The notes under the pieces are model-generated. The model was not told the origin of the DNA. It worked only from the letters and a program-made list of their open reading frames with translations, and made no database searches. The translations under genes and the position numbers were made by a program. This document shows, in pieces, positions 17,550-27,470 of a stretch of 64,000 bases of DNA (position 1 is the stretch's first letter; each line of letters begins with the position of its first letter). Source of the DNA: Rhodobacteraceae bacterium EL129 (GTDB taxonomy: Bacteria > Pseudomonadota > Alphaproteobacteria > Rhodobacterales > Rhodobacteraceae); NCBI GenBank assembly GCA_900313005.1, contig ONZJ01000002.1, positions 3,507,909-3,571,908 of the forward strand. Reading direction: 5' to 3'.

Positions 17550-18943
17550 GACAGGTCTCCAACTGTGTCACTGGGGGCTAACACGTGTTTCGTGAGGTCG
17601 GTAAACCGAGTGTCCGGATCAAGCAACGCATCCCGCATCGCCCAAATAGCGCGGGTCCGGTTTGGGCTGAGCACCCCGGCGCAGAATGATTGAAATTTCT
17701 CTTCAACCTCGGCGTCCTTCATCCAGGCATCCGGCCCACCACGCGCCGCAGTATCCCCGGAGGACAGGCACCTGCCATCGGTCAGAACCACCTGAACATC
17801 CGAGAAACGGCCAGCCGGGAAACGGGCATTGTGTGTGTCGGTAGCGGTGGCCGTGATCTTGGGGATAAGTGCCGCGATATCCGGATCCTGCAACCCTGCC
17901 CCCTCAATGTGCGTGGGCGCGATGGTGCCGTGTTTCAGCATCGTGGCCATCGCAAAGTTCATGGAGTATTGCGCCTGCGTTGTGGTTTCAGGCATCCCAT
18001 CGAACAGGCGTGCAGCCTCGTCGAAGGTGTTGACCTCGATCCTTGCGACATTTTGCATAGTCACATCGCCTGATTGCATCAGCTTATGCAGGGCATCAAT
18101 TGCCGCGTGGGCCCAGCGACAGCACGGATAGGGTTTGATGTAGTTTTCGGCGACGGTCCAGAACTGTCCGAGGTCCTGCCAATACGCTTTGACCTCTGGG
18201 GCCTCGACCGTAATCGCCGGGGCCCCCGTAAACCCGCTTTGGGCCAGAAGGGTCGCCTTGGCCCCGACCAGCGCACCCATGCCCGAGCCATCATGCAGCA
18301 TCGTTGGATTGTCGATCTCGCGCATCATCTGGCTGCGCGGGCCGTGGTATTCAGCGATACCCAGCGCATGGCGCAGGGTGTCAGCTGAAGCACCCTCCAG
18401 CCGACATCCCAAAGCCGCCACCCCCAATGCGTTCCACGCCCCTGAGGTGTGGTAGTCACTGACCGTCGCGTGCAGCGCGATGCCGGCCCGAGCACTCAGT
18501 TCATAGGACATGGCCAGTGCGATAAGCGCCTGAGGGCCGCTCAGGTCCGGGTGTCGTTCGGCAAAGGCAATCAGGGCAGGTACCACAGCGCATCCAATGT
18601 GGCCTTTGGTGGGGGCATAGCCATCGTGACCGTCGAGGTTGTCGATCTGTGTGGCCAGCGCCCATGCCGCCCCCGGCACGCCGACCCGGCGGCCATCAAA
18701 GAGCATAGTGGCTGCGTTCGACGGGGATCCAGCGGCATGAAACTCGGCCGCATGGTCCCGTGCGATTTGTCCAACGTCCAGACGAGACGCACCCGCTGCT
18801 ACACCCAATGTGTCGATGAGCAGTGTTGAGCAATGCAACAAAGCAGCGTCTGGTACCCGCAAATCATCCTCAAGGACAAAACCGGCAATCTTCGCAAATT
18901 GGGTGTCATTTGGGCGTGAAATCTGGCGAGGGGCGTCGTTCAA
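17546..18943 (-). CDS. MmgE/PrpD family protein
   Basis: This 465-residue protein belongs to the family that includes 2-methylcitrate dehydratase and cis-aconitate decarboxylase. Typical features are the two-domain layout, LDGHDGYAPTKGHIGCAVVPA near residue 113, and the KPYPCCRWAH segment near 270. The start is TTG at 18943 within a TTGA overlap with the racemase-family gene. It probably adds or removes water, or decarboxylates, a carboxylic acid intermediate; the family is too broad to name the reaction. Confidence 0.85.
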   Translation of the reverse strand: MNDAPRQISRPNDTQFAKIAGFVLEDDLRVPDAALLHCSTLLIDTLGVAAGASRLDVGQIARDHAAEFHAAGSPSNAATMLFDGRRVGVPGAAWALATQIDNLDGHDGYAPTKGHIGCAVVPALIAFAERHPDLSGPQALIALAMSYELSARAGIALHATVSDYHTSGAWNALGVAALGCRLEGASADTLRHALGIAEYHGPRSQMMREIDNPTMLHDGSGMGALVGAKATLLAQSGFTGAPAITVEAPEVKAYWQDLGQFWTVAENYIKPYPCCRWAHAAIDALHKLMQSGDVTMQNVARIEVNTFDEAARLFDGMPETTTQAQYSMNFAMATMLKHGTIAPTHIEGAGLQDPDIAALIPKITATATDTHNARFPAGRFSDVQVVLTDGRCLSSGDTAARGGPDAWMKDAEVEEKFQSFCAGVLSPNRTRAIWAMRDALLDPDTRFTDLTKHVLAPSDTVGDLS

Positions 18944-19686
18944 GGGCGTAGCCTTTCCATGATTTGGCCAAACCCTGCGGGCGGATCGTTGATGCCCAGC
19001 AGTTCAAGCGTCTGGAACATCATTGCCTGATTGGACGTGATCACGGGCTTGCCCAGAGCCTCTTCTATCTGTGCAATCGTCTCGGCGGCGCGCATGTCGG
19101 TGCAGGACAAAACGATCGCTTCGGCCTTTGGGTGGTCGGCGCGTCTGGCCAGCTCGATCACCGCATCTGGTTGCAGGGCGCCTTGTCCTTCGTTGCCCAA
19201 ACGCTCGGTGACATCCGCGCGTGAGATCGCCTCAAACCCTTCGTCCTCAAGAAACGCGATGGCGCGGTCATTCAGACTGGCCACGTAAGGGGATGCGAAG
19301 GCGAACTTGGAGATGCCGAGTGATTTCAGCGCATGCACCAAAGCCCCAGCAGCCGTGACCGTCTGCGCACCACTGCGCGCCTTGATTTGCTGGGTCAACG
19401 CGCGATCAAAGGATGGGCCATGGGCCAATGTCGCCGAGGTGCAGCCATACATGATCACATCCGGCCTCACGCCTTGCAGCAGTGCCAGCGGCTCGTCCAT
19501 GTTCGCTGCCCCCAGGCCAGCCATCTGGGTTTCATCAGGGATCTCATCCTCGTCATAGCCGCCGATCCGGGTGAGGTGCACGGACACGCCAGCTGGGCAC
19601 ATCATCATCAGGTCCGGCTCCAGGTTGGAGTTGGTGAACGGCACCAGCGCCCCAATGCGAGCGCGCCCTCGGGTCGGATGGGTCAT
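18940..19686 (-). CDS. Asp/Glu racemase superfamily protein (maleate isomerase / arylmalonate decarboxylase-like)
   Basis: 248 residues from the ATG at 19686, with AAAGGA upstream; longer in-frame starts lack family similarity. The superfamily uses paired cysteines, visible here as MYGCTSATLAHG (about residue 83) and IVLSCTDMRAAE (about 190). IGALVPFTNSNLEPD at the N-terminus resembles maleate cis-trans isomerases and arylmalonate decarboxylases more than amino-acid racemases. It is embedded in the coupled operon. Possible roles are racemising a ring-opened product or isomerising a dicarboxylate; I cannot decide between them. Confidence 0.82.
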   Translation of the reverse strand: MTHPTRGRARIGALVPFTNSNLEPDLMMMCPAGVSVHLTRIGGYDEDEIPDETQMAGLGAANMDEPLALLQGVRPDVIMYGCTSATLAHGPSFDRALTQQIKARSGAQTVTAAGALVHALKSLGISKFAFASPYVASLNDRAIAFLEDEGFEAISRADVTERLGNEGQGALQPDAVIELARRADHPKAEAIVLSCTDMRAAETIAQIEEALGKPVITSNQAMMFQTLELLGINDPPAGFGQIMERLRP

Positions 19687-20771
19687 GAGGATATCCTTTT
19701 CTGCTGGCACCAGTCTGACAGCACATCCGCCGTGAAATCCATATCTTTGGCTTGCCCGATGGTTGCGCGCAGGCAGTCTGGCAGCCCTGCCCCGGATTGT
19801 GGGCGCAGGAAGATGCCTTCGGCTTTGAGCCACGCATCCGCGTGTTGCGCCAGTTCAGGAGTTGTAAAACGTATGAGCGTGAAGTTGGTGAAACTGTCGG
19901 GCACATCCAGCCCCATCTGGCGGATACGGGAAGCAAAGGCATCGCGTATCTGCATGGTCATCTGACAGGTGTCACGCATGTAGGTTTGATCCTGCACCGC
20001 CGCTTCGGCGGCCAGCTGTCCAGCGAGAGCCACGTTGTTGGGGTTTAATAGCTTGCGCACTTCCGCTGCAATCCCTGAGGGAAAATACCCCCAACCCACA
20101 CGCATGCCTGCCAGCCCATAGGCCTTGGACATTGTGCGCAAAACCACCGTATTGCCAGATGCGACCTGATCGAACATCGGCTCGTTCAGGTGATCGGCAA
20201 ACTCTCCGTAGGCCTCGTCAATCACCAGCAACACGTCATCGCGCAGTCCGGCGCGTAGCCTGAGCAGGTCGGAACGTGGAATACGCGTGCCGGTCGGATT
20301 GCCAGGATTGGCGACAAAAACCACTCGCGTTTCGCTGGTTTGCGCGGTGAGCAGTGCCTCGACATCGACGGTTAGGTCACGTTCGGGTACTGCCGTCAGC
20401 TGTGCCCCTGTCATCTGTGTCGCCGTGCGAAAGAACGGATAGGCATGCGCAGGCACAAGAGCGCGGGTGGTTTGATCCAGATAGGCCCGGGCAATCGCAC
20501 CGATTAAGTCAAGCGAGCCATTGCCACAGATGATCTGTGCCGGATCAATGCCATGCACATCGCCCAGTGCCCGGCGCACCCCTGTCCAATCTGGGTCGGG
20601 ATAGAGATGTGGGGTTTCCGCTGCTCGGTGAATGGCTTGGGTGACCGCAGGGCTTGGTCCGCGCAGGCTTTCGTTTTGAGACAAGGAGATCAGAAGTTTG
20701 CCTTCAGGTGCCGTCAGGTCTGCCAAGGCATAGGCTGCCATCGCTCCGATATGTGCAACAGGACGGATCAT
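19683..20771 (-). CDS. HisC-like PLP-dependent aminotransferase
   Basis: 362 residues of fold-type I class I/II aminotransferase, closest in layout to histidinol-phosphate aminotransferase. The NPGNPTGT motif lies near residue 155, the pyridoxal-binding lysine is K216 in MSKAYGLAGMRVGWG, and VIDEAYGEF near 184 contacts the cofactor. Its place in a catabolic operon, coupled to the genes on both sides, argues that it acts on an operon intermediate rather than in histidine synthesis. Annotation as hisC would be a guess. Confidence 0.85.
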   Translation of the reverse strand: MIRPVAHIGAMAAYALADLTAPEGKLLISLSQNESLRGPSPAVTQAIHRAAETPHLYPDPDWTGVRRALGDVHGIDPAQIICGNGSLDLIGAIARAYLDQTTRALVPAHAYPFFRTATQMTGAQLTAVPERDLTVDVEALLTAQTSETRVVFVANPGNPTGTRIPRSDLLRLRAGLRDDVLLVIDEAYGEFADHLNEPMFDQVASGNTVVLRTMSKAYGLAGMRVGWGYFPSGIAAEVRKLLNPNNVALAGQLAAEAAVQDQTYMRDTCQMTMQIRDAFASRIRQMGLDVPDSFTNFTLIRFTTPELAQHADAWLKAEGIFLRPQSGAGLPDCLRATIGQAKDMDFTADVLSDWCQQKRISS

Positions 20772-22435
20772 GAACTGGTGCCCTTAAGTGCGGCCGCATA
20801 ATGGGTACGTGCCGTTTCTTCGCTTATCGTGCCTTCGGCCAGATCGCGCCTTATCTTTGCGGGCTCGCGCTGGGCCGGATCACCAAAGCCACCGCCGCCG
20901 GGTGTTTCCAAGATCAGCGGTTTGCCCGGTGGTATCCTAACCGTGCCTTTGCTGGGTAGATCCATGCCGTCATGTCCCACGCGGATTCGCCCCTTGAGGC
21001 CCGGTTCGGCCCCATGGCGACCTTGGGCTCCGAAGAGCACCCGCTCTACGGACAGGAATGCAAGGATGTCGTCCTCCCCGGTTGTCGCGATCTCGATATG
21101 CTGGCCGTGGCCGCCTTGATGTTTCCCCACGCCGCCGCTGTCCACCCGCAGCTCGCGGCGCGTGATCAGCACCGGAGCCACAGCTTCGGTCGGTTCCACC
21201 TGAGAGCCCCAGACCCCACTTGGAAAGGCCGTCGCGGATAGCCCGTCCTTGCTCGGGCGCGCACCTGTGCCCCCGTTAAAGACCAGTTCAAGAGCGAAAG
21301 CTTGCCCACCGTCACGTGCCGTTTCGGGCGCGTGGCGCAGAGGTACGTCATAGAGGCACGAGGCCCCTTCGGCTGGAACTTTGTCAGGCAGAGCTTGCGC
21401 CAGACATCCATAGACCAGATCAGGTGTCATCTGCCCGAGCGAATGGCGCATGGCCACCGGAACAGGCGGCTGCGCGTTCAGAATGCACCCTTTAGGACCC
21501 GTCACACGAAACGGTTCAAGCGAGCCTGCGTTATTGGGAATATCGGCGCCTATGATGCAACGCAAGGCAAAGACCGAATAGGCGGTCGCATAATTCAGCG
21601 GCACATTGATCCCCTTGGGGGAACAGCCCGAGGTGCCTTGATAATCCAGAAGGATATGATCATCCGCCACGGTCAGGATGGCCGCCAAAGTGATCGGTTT
21701 TTCATACCCGTCTACGTCGATCTGGTGTCGATATGTGCCTTTGGGCACCTCAGCAATCGCCTCAAGTGTGCCGCGGCGTGAGGTGTCGATGATGTAGTCT
21801 GCAAGCACTGTCAGGTCATCAATGCCAAACTCGACCATCATTCCGGCCAGCCTTTGCGCCCCGGTTTCGCAGCAGGCAATCAGCGCATACGTGTCACCTT
21901 CGCAGCCAATCGGCTCTCGCGAATTGGCTCGCACTATGTCCATGAGCAAAGCATTCACCTCGCCCGCATCCACCAGTTTGCAGGGGGGGATCATCAGGCC
22001 TTCGTCAAACACATCCGATCCATCAGGGCCCATCCCGAGCCCCCCCAGATCAGCCAGATGCGTTGTACAGGAGGTAAAGCCGACAACCGAAGCTTTGTGA
22101 AAGACGGGTTGCAGCAGCAGAAAGTCGTTGAGATGCCCCGAGGCCAACCAGGGATCATTGGTCATGTAGATGTCGCCGGGTTGCATGTCTTGGATAGCGA
22201 AACGCTCCAGCAGGTTTTTCACCGCCTCCGCCATCGTGTTGATATGGCCTGGCGTGCCTGTCACCGCTTGCGCCAGCATCCGGCCTTGTATGTCAAAGAT
22301 ACCTGCCGAAATATCACCGCTTTCGCGTACAATCGGGCTGAAGGCGGCGCGGATCAAAGCCTGACCTTGTTCTTCAACCACGGCCAGAAGACGGTTCCAC
22401 ATCACTTGTAGACGAGGTGTCGAGATCGAATTCAT
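20768..22435 (-). CDS. hyuB: Hydantoinase B / oxoprolinase family protein
   Basis: This 555-residue protein is the metal-binding subunit of ATP-dependent hydantoinase/oxoprolinase/acetophenone carboxylase-type enzymes. Visible family segments are VRESGDISAGIFD, GTPGHINTMAEAV, MTNDPWLASGHLND and the C-terminal TPGGGGFGDPAQR. It overlaps hyuA by ATGA and should form a complex with HyuA. The substrate could be a cyclic amide or imide, or a ketone for carboxylation. Confidence 0.9.
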   Translation of the reverse strand: MNSISTPRLQVMWNRLLAVVEEQGQALIRAAFSPIVRESGDISAGIFDIQGRMLAQAVTGTPGHINTMAEAVKNLLERFAIQDMQPGDIYMTNDPWLASGHLNDFLLLQPVFHKASVVGFTSCTTHLADLGGLGMGPDGSDVFDEGLMIPPCKLVDAGEVNALLMDIVRANSREPIGCEGDTYALIACCETGAQRLAGMMVEFGIDDLTVLADYIIDTSRRGTLEAIAEVPKGTYRHQIDVDGYEKPITLAAILTVADDHILLDYQGTSGCSPKGINVPLNYATAYSVFALRCIIGADIPNNAGSLEPFRVTGPKGCILNAQPPVPVAMRHSLGQMTPDLVYGCLAQALPDKVPAEGASCLYDVPLRHAPETARDGGQAFALELVFNGGTGARPSKDGLSATAFPSGVWGSQVEPTEAVAPVLITRRELRVDSGGVGKHQGGHGQHIEIATTGEDDILAFLSVERVLFGAQGRHGAEPGLKGRIRVGHDGMDLPSKGTVRIPPGKPLILETPGGGGFGDPAQREPAKIRRDLAEGTISEETARTHYAAALKGTSS

Positions 22436-24528
22436 GAGCTCACTCCTTGGCGGGTCAAGATGATGGTGCCATCTCCATCCAGCTCGGCCTCAAAATCGGC
22501 GCTGACATAGGTGGTGGTTTGTGGCTCCACGATCAGCGCAGGCCCCTTCAGGTGATGCCCGGGTGCTAACTGTTCGCGGTCATACACCGCTGCATCGCAC
22601 CGGGTTTGCGTGACCTCACATAAGATCGAATGGTGTCGTTGCGGCTTGGGATGGTGCCGGTCGGGGGTTTGCGAAATCTTTCCAGGATCCCCTGTGGCAG
22701 AGGCCACGCGCACCGACCAGTTGAGAATTTCAATCACCATTCCTGGCACCGCACGGGCAAATTGACGGGTGTACTCCGCCTCGAACAAGGCGCGCAAATG
22801 ATCCAGGTCCTGCGCTTCGAGGTTTCGATCTGGCAGTGCAATTTCTATCTCGTGCCCCTGCCCGTGATAGCGCATGAAGGCCGTGCGCTGGGTGTGCAAC
22901 TCCGCATCCAGGGCTCCGGCGTTCACCACAGTTTCAGCCTCGGCGATCATCGCGTCAAAGAACTGGTTCAATCCATGAATATCCAGTGTTTCGAGTGTGG
23001 CGTAACGGCTGCGTACAATCTCAAACGAGACTGACGCATAGAGAAAGCCCACAGCCGATCCGACACCGGGATCAGGCGGGATCAGGATGCGTGTGACACC
23101 CGAGCGCCGTGCCACGCGGGTGGCATGTAGCGGGCCGTTTCCGCCAAAAGCGATCATGGTCCGTGCACTCAGGTCTTTGCCCGATTCCACCGCGTGCATC
23201 CGCCCGGCCCCGGCCATGTTTTCATCCACAATCTCGCTGATCCCGGAGGCCGCAGCATCAACATCCAATTCCGGCAACCCCTCAAAGCACCGCGAGATCG
23301 CGGCCTCTGCGGCGCTCACATCAATCTGTAAGCGTCCTTCGGCAAAACTGGCGGGCTCAATCAATCCTTGTTGGACATCCGCATCGGTGACCGTCGCGTC
23401 CTGTCCTCCCTTGCCAAAGGCTGCGGGTCCAGGCTCGCTGCCCGCACTTTGTGGCCCCACCTGAATGCGGCCCAAACGGTCGATGCCTGCAATTGACCCA
23501 CCCCCTGCACCAATTTCAATCATCTCAAGAACAGGAATGCGCACGGGCATGCCGCTGCCTTTGATGAACCTTTCTGCACGGGCAATTTCAAAACGACGTG
23601 CGCTTTGTGGCTCAAAATCGTCGATCAGACACAGCTTGGCTGTTGTGCCGCCCATGTCGAAGGACAGAACTTCGCACGCCTCGGCTCGTTGCGCTATGCG
23701 TGCCGCCAGAATGGCACCACCTGCAGGTCCGGATTCCACCAATCTGATGGGCAAGGCCGCGGCGGTTCCCATCGTTGTCATCCCACCCCCTGCGGTCATC
23801 ATGAGGATAGGACAGGCCAAACCAGCCGCCGCAAACTGCTGGGCAAAGTCATTCAAATAGCGCGCCATGAGCGGCTGAATGTAGGCGTTCGCAATCGTCG
23901 TGCACAGGCGATCAAATTCGCGGGCCTCTGGGCTGACATCGCTGGATATCGAAATGGATAACTCGGGCAGATGCGCGTGCAAAACATTGCGCAGCCGTTG
24001 CTCGTGTGCGGGTTGCGCATAGCTGTGCAACAAACAAATCGCCACAGCCTCCGTCCCGCTTTCGCTGAGATTTGCAACCAAACGATCCACTGCTGTTTCA
24101 TCCAGCGGTGTAAGTTCGTTGCCCTTTGCATCAATCCGGCCCGCAATTGTGAAGCTACGCGCGCGGGGCACAAGCAAATCCGGCTTGTCGATGTTGATGT
24201 CATACTGGCTGTAGCGGCGCTCATATGCGATTTCGAGGATGTCCCGGAACCCTTCTGTGGTGATGCTCGCCACCACAGCACCGCGCCGTTCAATCAAAGC
24301 ATTGGTGGCCAGGGTGGTACCGTGAATGAACCCTGTGATCTGCGACCAGTCCGCCCGAGCGCTGTGCAGCACATCCCGCACGCCAAGCATCGCACCATCT
24401 GTCGGGTTTTGAGGCGTTGTCGGCGTCTTAGCAGTGGCCACAACCTGGCCGCGCTCATTCATCAAAACGGTATCGGTGAAGGTGCCCCCGATATCTACGG
24501 CCACCCGTAGGCTCTGTTGATATGTCAT
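22432..24528 (-). CDS. hyuA: Hydantoinase A / oxoprolinase family protein
   Basis: This 698-residue ATP-binding subunit belongs to the ASKHA fold. The phosphate loop RVAVDIGGTFTDTVLM is at the N-terminus, GFIHGTTLATNALIERRG near 88, the second nucleotide motif LSFDMGGTTAKLCLI near 295, and EIGAGGGSIAGID near 355. It is the first gene of six joined by four-base overlaps and presumably carries the operon promoter upstream. It phosphorylates the substrate or its carboxylate so that HyuB can open or carboxylate it. Confidence 0.9.
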   Translation of the reverse strand: MTYQQSLRVAVDIGGTFTDTVLMNERGQVVATAKTPTTPQNPTDGAMLGVRDVLHSARADWSQITGFIHGTTLATNALIERRGAVVASITTEGFRDILEIAYERRYSQYDINIDKPDLLVPRARSFTIAGRIDAKGNELTPLDETAVDRLVANLSESGTEAVAICLLHSYAQPAHEQRLRNVLHAHLPELSISISSDVSPEAREFDRLCTTIANAYIQPLMARYLNDFAQQFAAAGLACPILMMTAGGGMTTMGTAAALPIRLVESGPAGGAILAARIAQRAEACEVLSFDMGGTTAKLCLIDDFEPQSARRFEIARAERFIKGSGMPVRIPVLEMIEIGAGGGSIAGIDRLGRIQVGPQSAGSEPGPAAFGKGGQDATVTDADVQQGLIEPASFAEGRLQIDVSAAEAAISRCFEGLPELDVDAAASGISEIVDENMAGAGRMHAVESGKDLSARTMIAFGGNGPLHATRVARRSGVTRILIPPDPGVGSAVGFLYASVSFEIVRSRYATLETLDIHGLNQFFDAMIAEAETVVNAGALDAELHTQRTAFMRYHGQGHEIEIALPDRNLEAQDLDHLRALFEAEYTRQFARAVPGMVIEILNWSVRVASATGDPGKISQTPDRHHPKPQRHHSILCEVTQTRCDAAVYDREQLAPGHHLKGPALIVEPQTTTYVSADFEAELDGDGTIILTRQGVSS

Positions 24529-24854
24529 CTGGTATCCGGTGGTCAGGGCGCGGCGCGCAACGTCTGGGAATTGGGCGTGGCAGAGGTCAAAGCCTCTTTA
24601 TGCGTCCGGTCTAAATGACCAGATCAACCCGCTCCGCGCGACGTCCGATACGTCTGTCCTGAACCTGATGTGACATAGGTCACCTCAATACCCTTCGATG
24701 CGCCCAACGCTGGGACCGTTGCGAAATTTTGTCAAGCGTTTTGGCAAGACGACAGGTTCGCCACATGCGCGGAGGGGCCTCTTCTTCTGAGGCCCCGACA
24801 CATACGGCGGGCGCGATCAGCGCGCTCTATTAGGCTGACAATCGCGAAGGCGGA
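24529..24854. promoter_or_regulatory. Intergenic region upstream of hyuA, with palindromes
   Basis: This 326-base stretch separates the gyrB stop from the hyuA start and must hold the promoter of the coupled operon. It contains a perfect GTGAC-ATAG-GTCAC dyad at 24670-24683, a shorter GGTC-TAAAT-GACC dyad near 24628-24640, and a strong GGGGCCTC-N7-GAGGCCCC hairpin at 24774-24796 close to the gyrB end. The hairpin lacks a U-tract on either strand. No gene is supported here. Confidence 0.5.
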
Positions 24855-27272
24855 TCAGAAATCCAGGTTCTCCACGCTCAAGGCATTTTGCTGAATGAAC
24901 TCACGGCGTGGCTCGACTACATCGCCCATCAACTTGGTAAAGAGATCATCTGCATCCGCCACATCGTTCACTTTCACCTGCAACAATGTGCGCGCCTCGG
25001 GGTCCAGCGTGGTTTCCCACAATTGATCTGGATTCATTTCCCCCAATCCCTTGTAGCGTTGCAAGGTGAGGCCCTTTTCCCCCTCCTGCAGAATGGAATC
25101 GAGCAGATCGAGCGGGCCATTGATGGCCTGTGTTCGGTCCTTGCGGGACAGGGTGGCGGGCATGGCATAAATCTCGCGCAATGGCGCTGTCATCTGGGCT
25201 AGTTTGCGTGCCTCACCGCCACGCAACACTTGTCCGTCCAAGGTGCGCACCTCTTCCACACCGCGCAGCATGCGGGTCAGGCGAATGCCGTGATCTTGTG
25301 TGGGACGACCTTGCCAGCCACGCTCGTATTCCAGGGCAATCTGATCCAGACGTTTTGCCACAGCATCGGCCACGCCCTGCAAATCACTGTCAACGCGGCC
25401 CGATACAAAGGCCTCGGCAATCGCGGCCTGCTCCAAGATGTGGCGCGGGTAATGCGTCGGAAACGCTTCCAGAATACGTTTGGTCTGGCGTGCTTCTTCG
25501 ACAACGCGCACCAGGTCCTGTCCCGAGATATCTTCACCTGATCCCAACCGCAGAACGGCATCTTCCGTGCCCTGCTGGATCAGATAATCCTGCATCTCGG
25601 CCTCATCTTTCAGGTAGACCTCGGACTTGCCGCGCATGACCTTGTAGAGCGGCGGCTGCGCGATATAGAGATACCCCCCTTCGATCAATTCGGGCATTTG
25701 CCGATAGAAGAAGGTCAGCAGCAAGGTTCGAATGTGGGCACCGTCCACATCCGCATCCGTCATGATAACAATCTTGTGGTAGCGCAACTTGGAGATGTCG
25801 AACTCATCCCGGCCAATGCCTGTGCCCAGCGCCATGACCATGTTGCCAATCTCTTGACTGGACAGCATCCGGTCAAACCGCGCGCGTTCCACGTTCAGGA
25901 TTTTACCCTTGAGCGGCAGAATTGCCTGAGTGGAGCGGTCACGCCCCGTTTGCGCAGAGCCGCCGGCGCTGTCGCCCTCCACCAGAAAGATTTCGGTGTT
26001 GGCCGGGTTCTTGTCCGAGCAATCCTTCAGCTTGGAGCTGAGGAAATTCATATCCATCGGATTCTTGCGCCGGGTCAGGTCACGCGCCTTACGGGCCGCC
26101 TCGCGGGCCAAAGCAGCCTCAACGATCTTGCCCACGATCATCCGGGCCTCGTTGGGGTTTTCCTCAAACCATTCCGCCAGCTTTTCATTCATCAGGCTTT
26201 CAACGGCTGGTCGCACTTCCGAGCTGACCAGCTTGTCTTTGGTCTGGCTGCTGAATTTCGGATCAGGCACCTTGACCGAGAGCACACAGGTCAGACCTTC
26301 ACGGGCATCGTCACCGGTAAAACTGACCTTTTCCTTTTTCGCGATGCCGCTGGTCTGGGCATAGCTGTTGATCGTGCGGGTCAACGCTCCGCGGAAGCCC
26401 GCCATATGGGTGCCCCCGTCGCGCTGGGGGATGTTGTTGGTAAAAGGCAGCACCGTTTCGTGATAGCTGTCGTTCCACCACATCGCCACTTCGATCGCGA
26501 TGTCGTCTTTTTCGCCAACGATGAAAATCGGCTCGGGCAGCATGGGTGTTTTACTGCGATCCAGGTATTTGACGAACTCCTTAACGCCGCCGTCGTAATA
26601 CAGCTCGGACCGCAGATGTTCCGCCGGGCGCTCATCCGTCAGGATGATGCGCACACCAGAGTTCAGAAACGCCAGTTCGCGCAGTCGTTTTTCAAGCGTT
26701 TCAAAGGAATATTCCAGATTTGAAAACGTGTCGGTCGAGGCCAGAAAGCGCACCTCGGTGCCCTTGCGGCCTTTAGCGTCGCCGACCACTTTCAGATGCT
26801 CTGCCGTGAAGCCGCCTTCAAACCGGGCAACGTGCTCCTTGTCATTGCGCCAGACGCGCAATTCAAGCCAATCGCTGAGCGCGTTGACCACCGAGACGCC
26901 CACGCCGTGCAAGCCGCCCGATACCTTGTAGGAGTTGCTGTCAAACTTACCGCCCGCATGCAGCTGGGTCATGATGACCTCGGCGGCTGACACGCCCTCT
27001 TCTTCGTGCATATCGACCGGAATACCGCGACCATTATCGCTGACCGAGACCGAAGAATCCGCGTGAATTGTCACCGTAACGGCGTCTGCGTGGCCTGCCA
27101 AAGCTTCGTCAATGCCGTTATCGACAACCTCATACACCATATGGTGCAGACCCGAGCCATCATCGGTGTCCCCGATATACATACCGGGTCGCTTGCGGAC
27201 AGCCTCTAAGCCTTTGAGAACTTTAATGGAATCGGCACCGTATTCTTCAGGTGACGCGGCGGGTTCAGCCAT
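24855..27272 (-). CDS. gyrB: DNA gyrase subunit B
   Basis: This 805-residue ATPase subunit of type II topoisomerase introduces negative supercoils with GyrA. The GHKL ATPase region shows RKRPGMYIGDTDDGSGLHHM and the TOPRIM domain EGDSAGGSAQTGRDR, followed by IMTDADVDGAHIRTLLLTFFYR. Length and C-terminus (RREFIQQNALSVENLDF) are normal for alphaproteobacteria. It lies at the end of the dnaA-dnaN-recF-gyrB group, with 198 bases between it and recF that probably hold its own promoter. Confidence 0.97.
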   Translation of the reverse strand: MAEPAASPEEYGADSIKVLKGLEAVRKRPGMYIGDTDDGSGLHHMVYEVVDNGIDEALAGHADAVTVTIHADSSVSVSDNGRGIPVDMHEEEGVSAAEVIMTQLHAGGKFDSNSYKVSGGLHGVGVSVVNALSDWLELRVWRNDKEHVARFEGGFTAEHLKVVGDAKGRKGTEVRFLASTDTFSNLEYSFETLEKRLRELAFLNSGVRIILTDERPAEHLRSELYYDGGVKEFVKYLDRSKTPMLPEPIFIVGEKDDIAIEVAMWWNDSYHETVLPFTNNIPQRDGGTHMAGFRGALTRTINSYAQTSGIAKKEKVSFTGDDAREGLTCVLSVKVPDPKFSSQTKDKLVSSEVRPAVESLMNEKLAEWFEENPNEARMIVGKIVEAALAREAARKARDLTRRKNPMDMNFLSSKLKDCSDKNPANTEIFLVEGDSAGGSAQTGRDRSTQAILPLKGKILNVERARFDRMLSSQEIGNMVMALGTGIGRDEFDISKLRYHKIVIMTDADVDGAHIRTLLLTFFYRQMPELIEGGYLYIAQPPLYKVMRGKSEVYLKDEAEMQDYLIQQGTEDAVLRLGSGEDISGQDLVRVVEEARQTKRILEAFPTHYPRHILEQAAIAEAFVSGRVDSDLQGVADAVAKRLDQIALEYERGWQGRPTQDHGIRLTRMLRGVEEVRTLDGQVLRGGEARKLAQMTAPLREIYAMPATLSRKDRTQAINGPLDLLDSILQEGEKGLTLQRYKGLGEMNPDQLWETTLDPEARTLLQVKVNDVADADDLFTKLMGDVVEPRREFIQQNALSVENLDF

Positions 27273-27470
27273 GCAGTTAGTCCCTTTTGTTTTCCTGATT
27301 TTATACGATTTTTATGGGGGAATGTCACGCAACAGACACAATATTTTGTGGGTAAGCGTGGCATTTATAACAAGAGCCGAATTTGCCCTCATTGCTTGCC
27401 AAGGGCAGCCGCGGCGATGACAGTTGTGAAACCGGATGGCTGGACCTAAACGGCAGAACGCTGGTCCGAT

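Noticed and set aside
24774..24796. Terminator after gyrB
   Set aside because: The GGGGCCTC/GAGGCCCC stem is strong, but neither strand has a following U-tract.
25698..26723. 341-codon open frame on the plus strand opposite gyrB
   Set aside because: It lies wholly inside gyrB in antisense, has no recognisable domain, and high-GC codon bias produces such frames.
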